Shown: one piece after another, positions 1-12,672 of the stretch
How the letters are laid out: each line of letters opens with the position of its first letter
Numbering within the stretch: the first letter of the stretch is position 1
Assembly (NCBI GenBank): GCA_943735955.1
Contig: OX030961.1
Location: 5,038,420-5,102,419, forward strand
DNA: 64,000 nucleotides
Reading direction: 5' to 3'
Origin: Piscicola geometra
Lineage: Eukaryota > Annelida > Clitellata > Hirudinida > Piscicolidae
The notes under the pieces: generated by a model
Database searches by the model: none
What the model was told of the DNA's origin: nothing
The model's input: only the letters and a program-made list of their open reading frames with translations
Translations under genes and position numbers: made by a program

Positions 1-312
1 AACACAATCTCAATTAGAATCGCGTAACGAGGCATCCCCTCTACAGGCAAGGTGCCTTCAGCCGCCGACCACCTAATTAAGGCACTTCCAGCAATTATCT
101 TTAATGCATCATTACTCCGCACACCATATTCTCTTGTGTGGATGCAAGCCACTTCATCATCGTCATGTTTCTTATCTTCCTATCAGGTTCAGAAACATCC
201 CTCTCTTGTATCATTATCAAACTTTTTGCCATCATCGCCCCCTCTATCCCTTTGTTCCTATCTTTAACACCTTTATCATAACTTTCACTATCAACATATT
301 AGTCTACGTCAG

Positions 313-551
313 AATCATTCGCATCACCACCACCATCTCCAGCTCCACCACCACCATCTCAACCACCACAACCACCACCACCACAACCACTACTAACACT
401 ACCACCACCACCACCACCACCACCATAACCATTATTATCATTATCATCACCATCATCACCACCGTCATCATCAACATTTTCATCACCATCATCATCATAA
501 GCATCTTCATCATCATCATCATCATCATCTTCATCATCATCATCATCAACG
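313..551. repeat. Degenerate ACC/ATC trinucleotide microsatellite
   Basis: Imperfect CAC and CAT triplets run for about 240 bases, with the CAC-rich part first and the CAT-rich part after it. Any reading frame here only yields homopolymer-like Thr/Ile/His/Met peptides, so I treat the open frames as artefacts of the repeat. Confidence 0.9.
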
Positions 552-653
552 TTATCTATCTCATCAATATTTTTCACACTTAATTCATTAAAAATTTAAA
601 CAACTCTTCTTTGTTCCAATCAATAAAAACATAATAGACGAGTCAGACGATAG

Positions 654-795
<142 letters not shown>

Positions 796-3700
796 ATGGC
801 GGCGATGCTGGTGATGATAACGATTATGACTGAAACAATTATGATAATAATCAAACCCGAATTTTTTTTCGATCGCCTATCACCTCCACCATCATCTCCA
901 CCACCTCAACACCAGGCCATTTTTGAAATCGTTTGCGGCAAGACTTGGTTTGATTGTCTCCTCAGACAGTCCCACATCCTAGAGCCACAACGATGCTCTA
1001 CTGTTCTTCTGTTTCTTCTCTGAAGACATCCTAGATTTTTTCACACATTTCAACATTTATTTATAATATAAAAACAATTTATTTCTTTGTTTTTTGAGGT
1101 TTTTATTCATTAATTTCATGTTTCCATTAAGTTTCTTTTAAAATTAAAGTTTTTCTTGGTATCTTTGCAATGCTTTAATGCCGTTTTAATTGGTTGATTA
1201 ACCTTAATCATTTTTATGTTGTACTTTAAAATATTTGTTATTAATTATCTTTTATTTCAAATTAATTAAGAAATAAACCCAACATCATTAGCTGACTCAC
1301 CTATTCGGAAACGTACTAGTTCAGGTACTTAAAAGGAAAACAAAAGAATTAAACAGATACAGGCATTTTTAATTAAATAAAAAACAAATCAATTACACTT
1401 TTTTAAATAAAAAGATACAGAATTATAAAAAGATTTTTTTTACTTTGCGCTTCAGGATTGTTGCTTCACGAACTTTAATTTCGCTTGAAGTTGTGGTGAA
1501 TAATGCATGAATGTGTAGATGAGGAATTATGAGGGAATGGAGAAAAAAAGAAAAGAAATATGAATAGGTGTAGGCATGGGTAGGTATGTGGAGTGATGAG
1601 TGAGCGGCTGAAAGAAAAGATTGTTTGGGTAGTATGTGGTTACAAGCCCCAGTGAGTGGGTGGTTGAGTGCGTTGTATGTGAGATATATGGCTCACAGGC
1701 CTCCATTCCTCAAACTTCACTCTCTAAACACTTTTTCCACATCATAAATCAGTTGAAAAAGAAATTTTAAAACATTTAAGTTGTCTTATTTTGACGACTT
1801 TTTGGCTTCCAACAATTACGGTCAAAAGTTTGATTATTCGTCCCAAAATTCTGAGAAAAAACATTTTCAAAAAAAACGGAGAACTATGTTAGAAAGTGTA
1901 TACACAAATTGTATATATCTTATTGTATTACAACACCAAAACTTCACAATTTAAAAAAGACCCAGTGTACTTAATTATATTTAGATTTGAAGCACATAAA
2001 AATTTAGTTGCCTTTGTATTGTGTTTATAATTATTTTGCAAAGTTTTTGAAATTACTTTGTTTATTATATTAAAATTGTATGGTATTGTATTGTATGTAA
2101 AGTCTGTATTGCATATCAAAAGTGTGTATATTGCATATGAATGAAAGGTATACAAAGATGGAGTGAGCGAACACTTGAGAATAATCGAGAATAAACACTA
2201 GACTAGACGTGGAGATGCTGCGATGACCAGAAACACATGTTTAAACTCAAAATACGCAATTAAAATCTCAACAATACAAACAACAGCGAGAAACTTGAGA
2301 TTTCAAGCTACAATAACAACAGTAAAAACGATAAATGAACAACACCATAAAAACCACTCTAATGACTGAACCAAGAAGAGTAGGCTGTGAATAAAAGTGA
2401 GGTATAACTGAAAGAAGAGCCCAGGTTTTTGAGTTCAACTCTGTTTCTGTTTTAATTGAAGATCATAAAGAATCGTTTCAATGTGCTTTTTAAGATTGAT
2501 GTACATCTAAATATATTTATAAAAATGAATGAAAGACTGAAGGCGCAAATGGGCTTTTATGGAGGTATTTGCACCAAAAAAAACTTGAAAATGATATTTG
2601 AAAATACCAATAATAATAATAATGAACAATTTAGAGTGAAACAGTTTATTTTTCTATTTTCTCAAGCACATACGTACCAAGAAACATGTAGTCAAACTTG
2701 CCAAATCACACACACAAAGACGAAACGAGCTCAAGAGTCTATTAGGTAATACCTTTTGTCCATCACTCAGTACATCCTGCTTTTCCTGCTTATTAGACGA
2801 CAATTATAACTACGCAAAAATTCAAAAATATAATTACACAAAACTCCTCAAGAAAAACGTTTTCAAACCAAACAAGTATTAACATTTTATCTTAAACCAG
2901 ATTAAATGCTGTTACAGATTTGAAATAAGAGTGTAAAATTATTAATTATACAAAATATTTTAGGTATAATGTTTAAAAATTTTAACTTTAAAAACTCATT
3001 ACTCAACGATGATCTATTGAAGATCACCACAGTATAGTTGGGGAGAAGTTAACGAACCGCCTGTTTCACAAAGTTCGGTATTTCAGTTCATTAAATTTCT
3101 TAATAACTTTATATTTTCCATTTCTATTGAGTAATTTTAAATTATAAAGATAATGTATGATAAGTAAAGATGATAAAGTAGAAATGAAAAAATATTTTTT
3201 TTATTTAGCTGAAATAAAATACTTCAAAAAGTGACATTTGAAAAGGATTAAAACAAAAAATAGATAAATTGAGATAAAAATGTTTTTAATAGGTAATTTG
3301 AATAAGAGACATATTTCTAAAAAGTTCAAAACAGAAAAAAATTAATATAATAGCATTAAAAGAATAAAACATTGAATTCTGCACTAGCGATATGATTCTA
3401 ATTAGTCGACGCTCATTAATAACGTATCAAGTAATTCATAAATAAAAACTTTATGTTTGTGGGTATGGACTCTACCCAGCAGGGTAGGCGGTAATGAAAG
3501 TAATTGATGAAATAAGAGCCCCAATGTTGCTTCAAGAAACCTCCATCATAGCAATCTGTCTAGCTGGAGCCGGAAAATAAACTTTTAAAGATGGAACAGC
3601 AAGAAAGTAAGGGATTGGGGAGGAACAATTAGGGCTTATAAATAAATACATTTTAACGAAGTTTTTGTTTCAAGAAAAGTTTGTAGTTTAAAAAAAAGTT

Positions 3701-5922
3701 AAATGTTCGAGAAAAATATTTTAAATACAGTTTTGATTAATATTTAAAGATTCTAAGAATTGCAAGGGGCTCAGAAAGAAGAAGCATAATTAAAAAGGAC
3801 TAATTGGTTGGCTTAGGCAGAAAGAAGATGCTTCCAGGGAATTTTGTGCAATAAAAATAAAATGTGCGTTGGTGATTTTTAAAACGTTTTGTGGAGCATA
3901 TATAATGGGGGCGCACTGGTGGAAATGAGAGAGGTGGATTCGCAATGAATAGACAGAGAGCGAATGAATGAATGAAGAACAATAGAGAAATGGATAGTGA
4001 GATAAGAAACCAAAAAATTGATGACGGACGCAAAGAAGGATGGTTGGTGAGGGAAGGAGAGCTGGTGGAAAAGTGCTTGAACGCTTCTTATCGCTCATAA
4101 TAGCAGGCTTGAAAATGAGTGAATTTAAATGAAACTAGGTCGCCGATGTCGGAAGCGATGAGAGCATGGATGATGCTGTTGTTAGGGCTGATGATGATGA
4201 GGATGATGTTGTTAGTGCTGCTGCTGATGATGGTTCTTATGTGGAAAATGTTAATTAAAATGATGATGTTATATTAACATTAGAAATAACATAAAATAAT
4301 TAAAATTTGCATTAAGAGTAGATGAAGCAAAAGAGAATTCAAGACCGGACGTAGGTGTGAAAAGTTCAAAAGCTCGCTTCTTTCAAACGTGTTAACTCTC
4401 CAAAAACCTCTGAAATCTTTTTTTCTTTGAAACTTTAAACTGGGATGAATGCTTCAATACAGGCAACTCCAACTCAAGCTATATAGATGCAACTCTACGC
4501 TAGAAGAACTTCCTTGTGCGTACATACATATATGTATGAGGTGGAAAGCTCTTTAAAGATTGTCCATTCGCTGCAGTGTGGAAAAATTCTGATGCTTCCA
4601 GTTGCCCTAGTGTGGTCATGAGCGGAATTGATTTTTAATTTAAATAAATTAAATATTTTTCCCATTTTAACTTGATAGCTTCATAGACTATCGGAGCTAT
4701 TATTTTTAGGTTATTAAAACATGAGTTTGCTCATTGTTGATTATTAAGATAACTGAAGCGATTTATCAACTATTTGTTGATAAAGAAGTGAGAAGATAAA
4801 TCATAAAAGTTTATCGAAATTTCTCCAAGCCAACAAAGTGAGTTTATGGTGGAACAAATTGATTGATTTAGTTGTAAAATGAAAGTTAGGAGTTGAATTT
4901 ACAATATTTTACAATTTGCAGTTTTTAGTTGATTTATTTATTCATAACTTTGACAATTTACATATTTATTGTTTCATTTATATTCATTGACGCCTCAAGC
5001 TTAAAAACTGAAATTAAAAACTTTTCTAATGGAAGCCTTCAAGCTATAACTTTAGAATTGATGCTTTGAGATAACTAAAGAATAATTCCATTAAAAAATC
5101 AATTTTTGTATGAGACTTTCTATAAATATATCTAACTAAACGTTAATGATTAGTTTGAATTTTGGTTAAATTTCATCAATATGAGAATGATTTATGACTA
5201 GTTCATGAAAATATTTTAGAAATACATTCCCTTAATCTCTTCATATCTCCAATTCGCCTTGTTATCAGTTTCATCTTTTCCATCTATCCATTTTTCATCT
5301 TCATCAACCCACCCATTTTTCATCCTTTCCATATAATCATTTTCACTTCTTCCTTCCATCAATTTGTCTTTTTCTCCCTAATCCATTTATTTTAGGGTTT
5401 TTGTTTTTCACCACACCTTTCAGGCATCCCCAAAATATTAATAATCCAACCTTTTTATATATCAACAAAAAAACTTATTATTTTTCCAAGTATCTAAGAA
5501 TTCCTTCTCACACTCATATGGCTTTCAACCTTGCGCACACCTTTTCATAGATTAATTTTCTAAATTTTAAATTTTTATTTATTCACTTTTGACCCATCAA
5601 ATCACTCACTCATTCACTCATTGATTCTCACTATTATCTCCATTTTAGTGGCATTATGGATTGATAGACAAGGCATCTCTCGATTGAAGCGAATAATCTG
5701 CTTTTTCCGACTTTTATTGCTTTTATCTTCTGTTATTGAAACTTTATTAACTTTTTTATTTGTTGTATAAAAACTATTTTAATAGTATAAATTACTTCAC
5801 ATTTTATTTTTCAAACATGGTCGAAAAAATTCTCAATATATTTTTTCTCTCAAATGTTTAAGGCTTCAAGAAACAGCCCGTCCAAAATAATAATTACTCC
5901 TTTATCAGGGACTGACTGATTG
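796..5922. other. Non-coding upstream region, no gene seen
   Basis: AT-rich sequence with scattered stops in all frames. I see no open frame longer than about 100 codons with normal composition and no recognisable protein motif. 5225-5640 is pyrimidine-rich with many CAT/TCC words. The last part precedes the candidate first exon of the lectin-CUB-Sushi gene and would contain its promoter, but I cannot point to a specific promoter element. Confidence 0.5.
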
Positions 5923-5992
5923 ATGGAGAGAGCGCTGAAAATGAAAAAGTTCCACCTGTTGCTGATCGTCTGGCGGCTATTCTCATCACAAG
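5923..5992 (+). CDS. Candidate signal-peptide exon of the SUEL-CUB-Sushi membrane protein
   Basis: A short open exon starts at ATG 5923 (second in-frame ATG at 5941), directly after an in-frame TGA at 5917. It encodes about 23 residues. A basic start (MERALKMKK) is followed by a hydrophobic core (FHLLLIVWRLF), as in a signal peptide. It ends at a good donor, CAAG|GTACGC, in phase 1. The exon at 28102 needs a phase 1 partner, and joining the two gives SSQ-G-FLLNAW with no stop. The receptor otherwise has no start codon or secretion signal before its poly-Gln tract. Linking two exons 22 kb apart is inference; transcript data would settle it. Additional small exons between them are possible. Confidence 0.5.
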
Positions 5993-6223
5993 GTACGCTT
6001 CTTGCTATTCGTTTTTGCATTCTTTTTCATCCTTTGCTTCCTATGATTATTACCTTAAAATAATATTTAGTACTTCACAATTTAGATTGTTCGGACATGC
6101 ATTATGCTCATACAAATCCTTGTTTTTTGGGCTCTTAGTTTGGAAATCCATCTCAAAAACTATAATGTCTCTCGTGGTAATTATGGCGAACAATAATTCT
6201 ACTCGTAACTTATTTTCACTAAC

Positions 6224-6424
6224 ATTAATTTCATTTAATTGAAATTAATTTCATTTAATTGAAATTAATTTCATTTAATTGAAATTAATTTCATTTAATT
6301 GAAATTAATTTCATTTAATTGAAATTAATTTCATTTAATTGAAATTAATTTCATTTAATTGAAATTAATTTCATTTAATTGAAATTAATTTCATTTAATT
6401 GAAATTAATTTCATTTAATTTCAT
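6224..6424. repeat. Palindromic 20-bp minisatellite, about 10 copies
   Basis: The unit gaaattaatttcatttaatt repeats with essentially no divergence for about 200 bases. Each unit contains the perfect palindrome gaaattaatttc, so either strand can fold into serial hairpins and the duplex could form cruciforms. The lack of divergence between copies suggests recent expansion. Confidence 0.95.
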
Positions 6425-8314
6425 ATAAATGAAACTAGTCGTATTGTTATTCAAACATTAATTAAATTTGAAAACTAAAATCTGTATTATTAAGTTAAGA
6501 AGATTTCTCAAACACTTATAGCAAAATCACAGAAATGTTGTCCAACTAAAACTAATTTACCAGATTTATTCTATTTCCACTTAACTATCGCTTTTGTATC
6601 AAAGGTTTTATAGAGATATTTCAAAAGCTATTAAATTGTATTTTACTCAAAAAAGCAAATCTATCACAAAAATATTGCACATTATTTATTTTTTTAAGAA
6701 TATAATTAAAGAAAACAAAAACAAAACTTGGAAAAAATCGTAAGTTTATTTGAATTTAAAAAGTATTATATAGAAAACTTATAATAACTATGTTAAAATA
6801 GATAAACTAACGAGCAAAGAATATTTATCAATTAAAAGTTTTTATTTATTGGAAAAATATCCATGTTTTCGGACATTTGGAAAAAATAGTTTTAAAGTGT
6901 GCGAATATATTGTTTTTTTTTTCATTTCTTTTTTTTCTGTTTTGTTTATTTATTTATTAATTTTTTTGTTTTTGGTTATTTTTTAGTTCATCCTGTTTAC
7001 ATATTTATTTATTTATTCTTATTAAAGTTAATCTTGTTATTGTTGTTGTTTCAGCTCTCGACTTTGCTAATAACGTTTAAATGTTAAAGTTATTACTCAT
7101 TCTAAAGACCTTTAAAACTTTAAGATTTTAAGGTTTTCCTGGAAATAATTAAAAACATGAATTTTGTTTTGCATTTTCATTATCACAACCTTTTGCTTCT
7201 TTATCTTTCCTTCATTCTATTTCAAAAATGGAAATTTCAAAATAATTTTATCGTTTTTTTACGTTCATGAATTCAAGAATGACGTTGGGAGCTTTTAACG
7301 GAATTGTAAAAATTCTCAGCAACATTCCAAAGATATAAAATATTTATTAAAATACAAACAAACGAACAACAAAGTAACTAAATTTTTATTATGGAAAATC
7401 TCCAACCATTTCAAAATATTGGCACACAAAGAAAGTTTTTAGAATGAACCAGGTAGCACTGGAAAGTCTGCAGGACGAATGGTGGCCAGATTGGAGAACT
7501 GTCGATTCGAGAATGTTGTAAGTGAAGATGGCTATAGAAAAAAATCAAAACCAAAACCAAAAAAGTTATAATAAGATGTTGGTGATGATGATGATAGCGG
7601 TAAAGATAAAAGAAGACGAGGCCATTAAAACTAAAGAAGCATGCATGGGTATGGCGATGATGACGATGATTCTCTTTGACTTCAAAAATATTGCGCCTTT
7701 CAGCTGAAAAAAATTTAGTGTCAAGTGCATTGTTCTAGCGGTTGACTGAATGAAAATGTGCGACGGGATAGATTTTGGCTAGAAATCATTGTTAATTAAA
7801 ATAAATTAAATGTTTTAAATAGGAAATAACTCTTTTTTGGATATTTATAAAAAACAATAAAATAAAAAAATTATGATTTTAAAAGAATATTTGGGACTAC
7901 TCGAGAAAGTTGAGCTAGCAGCAGCAGGTATGCCTTGGGCTTTTCCCCGAGAAACTGAAATGATATATGCTTCCAACTAGCATTTGTTTGAGCCAGCGAG
8001 AATTTCTTTTAAAGTTAATGGACTACTTATTAAAAATTTACAAAAGTAAACCTTGTTTTAAAAATATACTAAGATTTTATTTTAAAAGAAAGTATTTAAA
8101 AATCAATATAAAATCGATTAAACATAAACTTTTATGAAAGTTTTCGGATTTAAAATAATTCATATGCGAGAATTTTCAAAGACTAAAATGAATGAGAGAA
8201 AAGGAAGTGCAAACAAGAGCATTCATGTCTGGCAGGCGACGTTGCACCAGCTTCCGGTCTTTGAAACTTAAAATCGAATTTCGCTGGAACGTTTTGAAAC
8301 ATGGTGTTTTACAC

Positions 8315-8397
8315 ATACACACGTACATACAAACACACATTTGCACAAATTCACACACAGACACACATACACACACACAGACACACACACACACACA
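8315..8397. repeat. (CA)n-rich microsatellite
   Basis: Interrupted CACACA/CATACA run of about 80 bases. Open frames through it on both strands are repeat artefacts. Confidence 0.9.
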
Positions 8398-9139
8398 AAG
8401 GAAGAAAGAAAGAGAGAAAATAGGTCTCATACATAACCTTCCACACAAAAAACGTTTAAATATTTAGGCAAACAGTCAGATATGCGTGTAATGATTCCAA
8501 GTGCGTGCGTGAATGGAAGCTTAAGGATGCGACATCGTTTGATGATTTTGGAGGATTTGAAGAGCATATTGAGCTTGAAAGCATTGCAGCATAATTCTGA
8601 CGTAGCCGCAAATAAATAAAAGGCTTCTTTACGAGTCTCTAATGCGGGCATGATGGCCCTCCGCTGCGCCCTCCATGGCCCATCCCGCACGAATTACTTT
8701 AATCTCTTTTAATAAAATTATTTATTTTGAAAATATCGTAAATTCTTCTCGTAACTTTGCCGTCATAATGCATAAAATTCTTATGAAACGCAATACAATG
8801 CGACGTTTCAAAGGCGAAACGTTGAAGGAAAGACGAATAGAAAAGCTTTGAATTCGTATTAAACTGAACGTTCAAACGTTCAAAACTTGTTCCTCCTTAC
8901 AGAACTAACAGAAACTTGTGTACTACATACTTTGTTATCTAAAACTACCAGAATGTGTAGTAAATCATTAGAGAACAGTACAAACTGACTACGGTACGGA
9001 GATAACGTAGCGTTGAGAGAGGCAGAAGGTATTATTCGATTCCGACACTCCATCTTCATGATTTCCAGCGTAACCTTCCTGAATTCCTATGAGAGTCTTC
9101 TTTCCACTCATATTACCCACATTCTTTTGTGCTTTTGCC

Positions 9140-9172
<33 letters not shown>

Positions 9173-9200
9173 GTCATCCTTATCATCATCATCCTCGTTC

Positions 9201-9279
<79 letters not shown>

Positions 9280-9282
9280 GCT
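9140..9282. repeat. (ATC)n microsatellite in two blocks
   Basis: Two nearly pure CAT/ATC blocks are separated by a short interruption around 9171-9203. All three plus frames and one minus frame stay open only because the triplet contains no stop. Confidence 0.95.
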
Positions 9283-9693
9283 CACCACACCTCCATCTAA
9301 AAGTCGTTTTTCATTAACAACCTCCACACCTCACATCAGCCTTGATTCTCATCTATATTTGTCATCCACACTTGATCACTATTATCAGTTTCATTATTTC
9401 TTTTTATTCCCACTTGTTCGTTCTTATTTTTCCTATTTTTCGAACGGAGAGTTCTGTAGATTTAATATGGCCGGCATGGTGAACGATGCTGCTAACTCAA
9501 TTCTGAAAACTCGCGATAATTCACCGAGGCTCATACGCCGCCGTCTATAAAGCAGTGGAACATGTGCTTCTCGGCCACCCTTCTCTGCATTGCCCCAGCG
9601 ATTTGAGTCTTTTGTCCATCTTCCATGTTTCATAAAAACATAATATTGTCTTCTAATAATGATAATAATAAACATAAATAAATAAACAAAACA

Positions 9694-9939
<246 letters not shown>

Positions 9940-10439
9940 TCTTTCATGTCTTCATGAATTTCGAGTCTTAGAGTTTTTCGATTTGATGCCGGTCCAAGGG
10001 TAATCGCTGTACTTTTTTTATTGCAGTTTGAATGCGTTTGATACACGTAAGTTTGTGTTGACACACAATTGCATTCAAAATGAAGTATTAGATGTTTTGA
10101 ATACAAACATGCGTAAACTGGACCGCATCGGAAAGGGAAATACAAACACAGATGTTGGGCGCAAGAGTGGAAAATGCGAGTAGGTGGAAGGTGATGATGA
10201 AAGTGGAGCAGAAAAGGTGGATGGTGAGAAGAAGGAAAGAAAATGAATGAAAAAGAAGAGAAAATTGATGAAATTGGCTAAAAAAAGAATAAAAACTCGA
10301 TGTGCCCGTGAGAGTGTGTAGAGAAACGGGTGGATGTTTGATGGTGTGGAAATTGCTTGTTCATTCGTCCCAGCAGACTCTTCGTTGGTGTTTTCAACTG
10401 CAGCATACCCTCATTCATTATTCAAATCGAAAATCGTGT

Positions 10440-10545
10440 GGTTTTCCTATTCATCTATTCATCCAATTATTCATCTATTTATGCATCCATCTATGCATCC
10501 ATCTATCCACACGTTTAACCATCCACCTACTCATTCATTGATTGA
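10440..10545. repeat. Degenerate ATCC/ATTC tetranucleotide repeat
   Basis: Words such as attcatctattcatcc and atccatctatgcatcc recur for about 100 bases. The flavour resembles the 48-bp minisatellite near 63.4 kb but there is no clean long period. Confidence 0.7.
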
Positions 10546-11683
10546 AACACTTATTTATGTATTTGTTTTCAATCTCTTAAACCTTCTATCCATTCACCCT
10601 CCAACTCACCATATCTTCCAGAGCCACACTTCTAATCAAGGCTTTTATCTCGACGCACGATTCATCAGATAGCTCGAGTTGAACTTCCACCGAGCTCCAA
10701 CCAAATTTCCGTGCTTATAACGTTGCATTAGTTACTGTTGTTTCTGTTTTTGTTTTTTATTCTAGTTGTAATTACTGTTGATTAATATCTGTTATTTTAT
10801 TTGTTCTAAATTCTTAATCGATGGCATTTTGACAAAAGAATCAGTCGTGGTTTTGAAGCGACCAACATCGCAACAGCCTTGTAGAGATACGGGCTTTTAA
10901 AAACTCATTGTGCAGATGCTGTTTACGATTACAGTGAAATGGAGCTTTATTGCGGCCATTGCAACTCAGGCTAGTATTTTTCAGCTCTTCTTTACTAATT
11001 CGTTAAAATAAAAACAGTAGGTAAGCTATCCTTTTGCTTTCACGTTTTTAATTTTGTCTTTGGCAACTTTTCCTTTATTTGAACTTTAATTGGATTTGTG
11101 TCATCTTTCTCTGAACATATTTGCGGCAGTTTTTTCAGAGATCTTTTTCTTTTTCAGAATGATTGGTCATTCAGGTTTGAAACTTACAAAACTAACGACA
11201 AAAAAATGATTGTTTTCTGAATTTCTGAATATACTCTTTCAAGCAGCTATGATTAATAGAAAAATTATTTAAATACATTTTCAAATTTGTTGTACGAATT
11301 TGTATTTTTTTCCCAACATTTCCTGGAACTTGTATTTATTTATTGTTGAGACTGGCCTCGTCGGGTGGTTTGCGTTCTTTTCAATAGTTATAGCTGGTAA
11401 TGAGAGGGTGGCCATATTTATAAGGTGGTGCGTTGACGCTAGCGGAAGATTAATATGGCTGCGGTGCTTCTGTCGTCGTGATGATCGGGATGGGGTGTCA
11501 AGGAAAATGGTAGGAGTAGAGATGGAGATGAAGGTATGACTGTGATGGAAATGAAGTTGGTGATAGTAATTATAACAGAGATTTGGTAATTGTTAATAAA
11601 ATTTTATTTTTTATATAATAATAGAAATATAAATTAAAACAAATTTAAAATTTAGTTGAAAATAAAACCTAAAAAATCTTGTA

Positions 11684-11850
11684 AAAGGCGGCTAAATTAG
11701 CATTAGAAGCGGTTCGGAGGTCAGAGGTTCGATTTCCCTCGAAGCTTAAGATATCGCATTTTAATGAGCCGGCAATGCAGGCTTGATGTTATCTCGTATG
11801 GTCGGTCAGAAAGAATGAGTTTTCGCAATACCATACAATGTATGGTCCAT
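11684..11850 (+). mobile_element. tRNA-derived SINE-like element
   Basis: A sequence resembling the internal pol III promoter of a tRNA is present: an A-box-like part (ggctaaattagcattag, 11690-11706) followed by a B box, ggttcgatttc (11726-11736), at a spacing typical of tRNAs. The downstream part to about 11850 is not tRNA-like and would be the SINE body. Ends and target-site duplications are unclear. The assignment rests mainly on the B box. Confidence 0.45.
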
Positions 11851-12298
11851 ACATACATTTGGAAGCTCATACCTTAATTTTGTTATAGTTTTTTCATGTA
11901 TAAAAGTGTTTACATTTATTTGGGAATTAAATACGGAAGTGTTCTCACATTATGATTTGATATTTAAATCATTAAATGCCTTTTAAAGTTTTTCTAAATC
12001 ACAATTGTTAGAAACTTTCAAAAAATTAGATTTTATTTCAACTTTTTACAAAATGTGATAAAATTCAGTTCGAACAAAGGTGCGTAGAAAAGAATTGATT
12101 GCCAGTCATGGACCCTCATTACAAATTTAAATTCAAAATTTAAAATCTGGCAAAACGTTTTCTTCCAAAAACAATTTTTTACTGAAAAATTGTATTTAGA
12201 ATTTTTAAATATAAAGAAGACAAGTAAAAGAAGCCACTTATTGTTGAAGTCGTCAGTCTCGGAAGACAATTTTCCCACAACACTGAGAAGAGATATTC

Positions 12299-12459
12299 CT
12301 CTGTAGCATTGTTGGGGGGGTGGTCCTAACAAGAATGGGCGGCGATCATGGAGGGTCTTGGAGTTTTTACCATTAAAATGGACCTCTCACTACCAAAAAA
12401 GAGGGGGGGGAGGGTCCGGACCTCAAGACCCCGCAGGATCGCCGCCCATGCTCTGTAGC
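12299..12459. mobile_element. Short inverted-repeat (MITE-like) element flanked by 9-bp direct repeats
   Basis: The 13-bp arm atgggcggcgatc (12335-12347) is exactly complementary to gatcgccgcccat (12437-12449), and homology continues inward (gagggtcttgg against the complement of ctcaagacccc). The interior carries G tracts. The sequence ctctgtagc occurs at 12299-12307 and again at 12451-12459. It abuts the right arm but sits 27 bases outside the left arm, so it may be a target-site duplication or chance. There is no coding capacity. Confidence 0.55.
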
Positions 12460-12526
12460 TGCCTTTTTTCTTGAATAAAATGAGTATTTTGGCATCTATC
12501 ATATCCTAAAATACAGCTACTTCTTC

Positions 12527-12672
12527 TCAGCTAGCCGAATCTCTGGCAGTGTAGCAATGTCAACCCTGAGTCTCACGAGTTCATCGTTGATAAATGCAGT
12601 CTTTCGGGCATCATTCATCATCTGGAAGTCGTGAAATAGCCCTGGTGTGAGTGTTTTCACATTCCAGGTGCC
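12527..12672 (-). pseudogene. Relic of non-LTR retrotransposon endonuclease (EEP) domain
   Basis: The minus strand translates to a fragment starting TWNVKTLTPG and ending DIATLPEIRLAE. This matches the N-terminal exonuclease-endonuclease-phosphatase fold of CR1/Jockey-type ORF2 proteins and of craniofacial-development-protein-2-like genes, where TWNVRTL and ETRL are conserved. The frame meets a stop soon after. No reverse transcriptase follows, so this is a short dead copy. It lies next to the inverted-repeat element at 12.3 kb. Confidence 0.6.

Noticed and set aside
104..583. 159-codon plus frame rich in Thr and Ile
   Set aside because: Artefact of the ACC/ATC triplet repeat with no motif outside it.
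7444..7518. Short open piece MNQVALESLQDEWWPDWRT with a good donor (GTAAGT) after it
   Set aside because: Looks exon-like, but only about 25 codons and no partner exon in phase or recognised motif. The frame stops at the donor itself.
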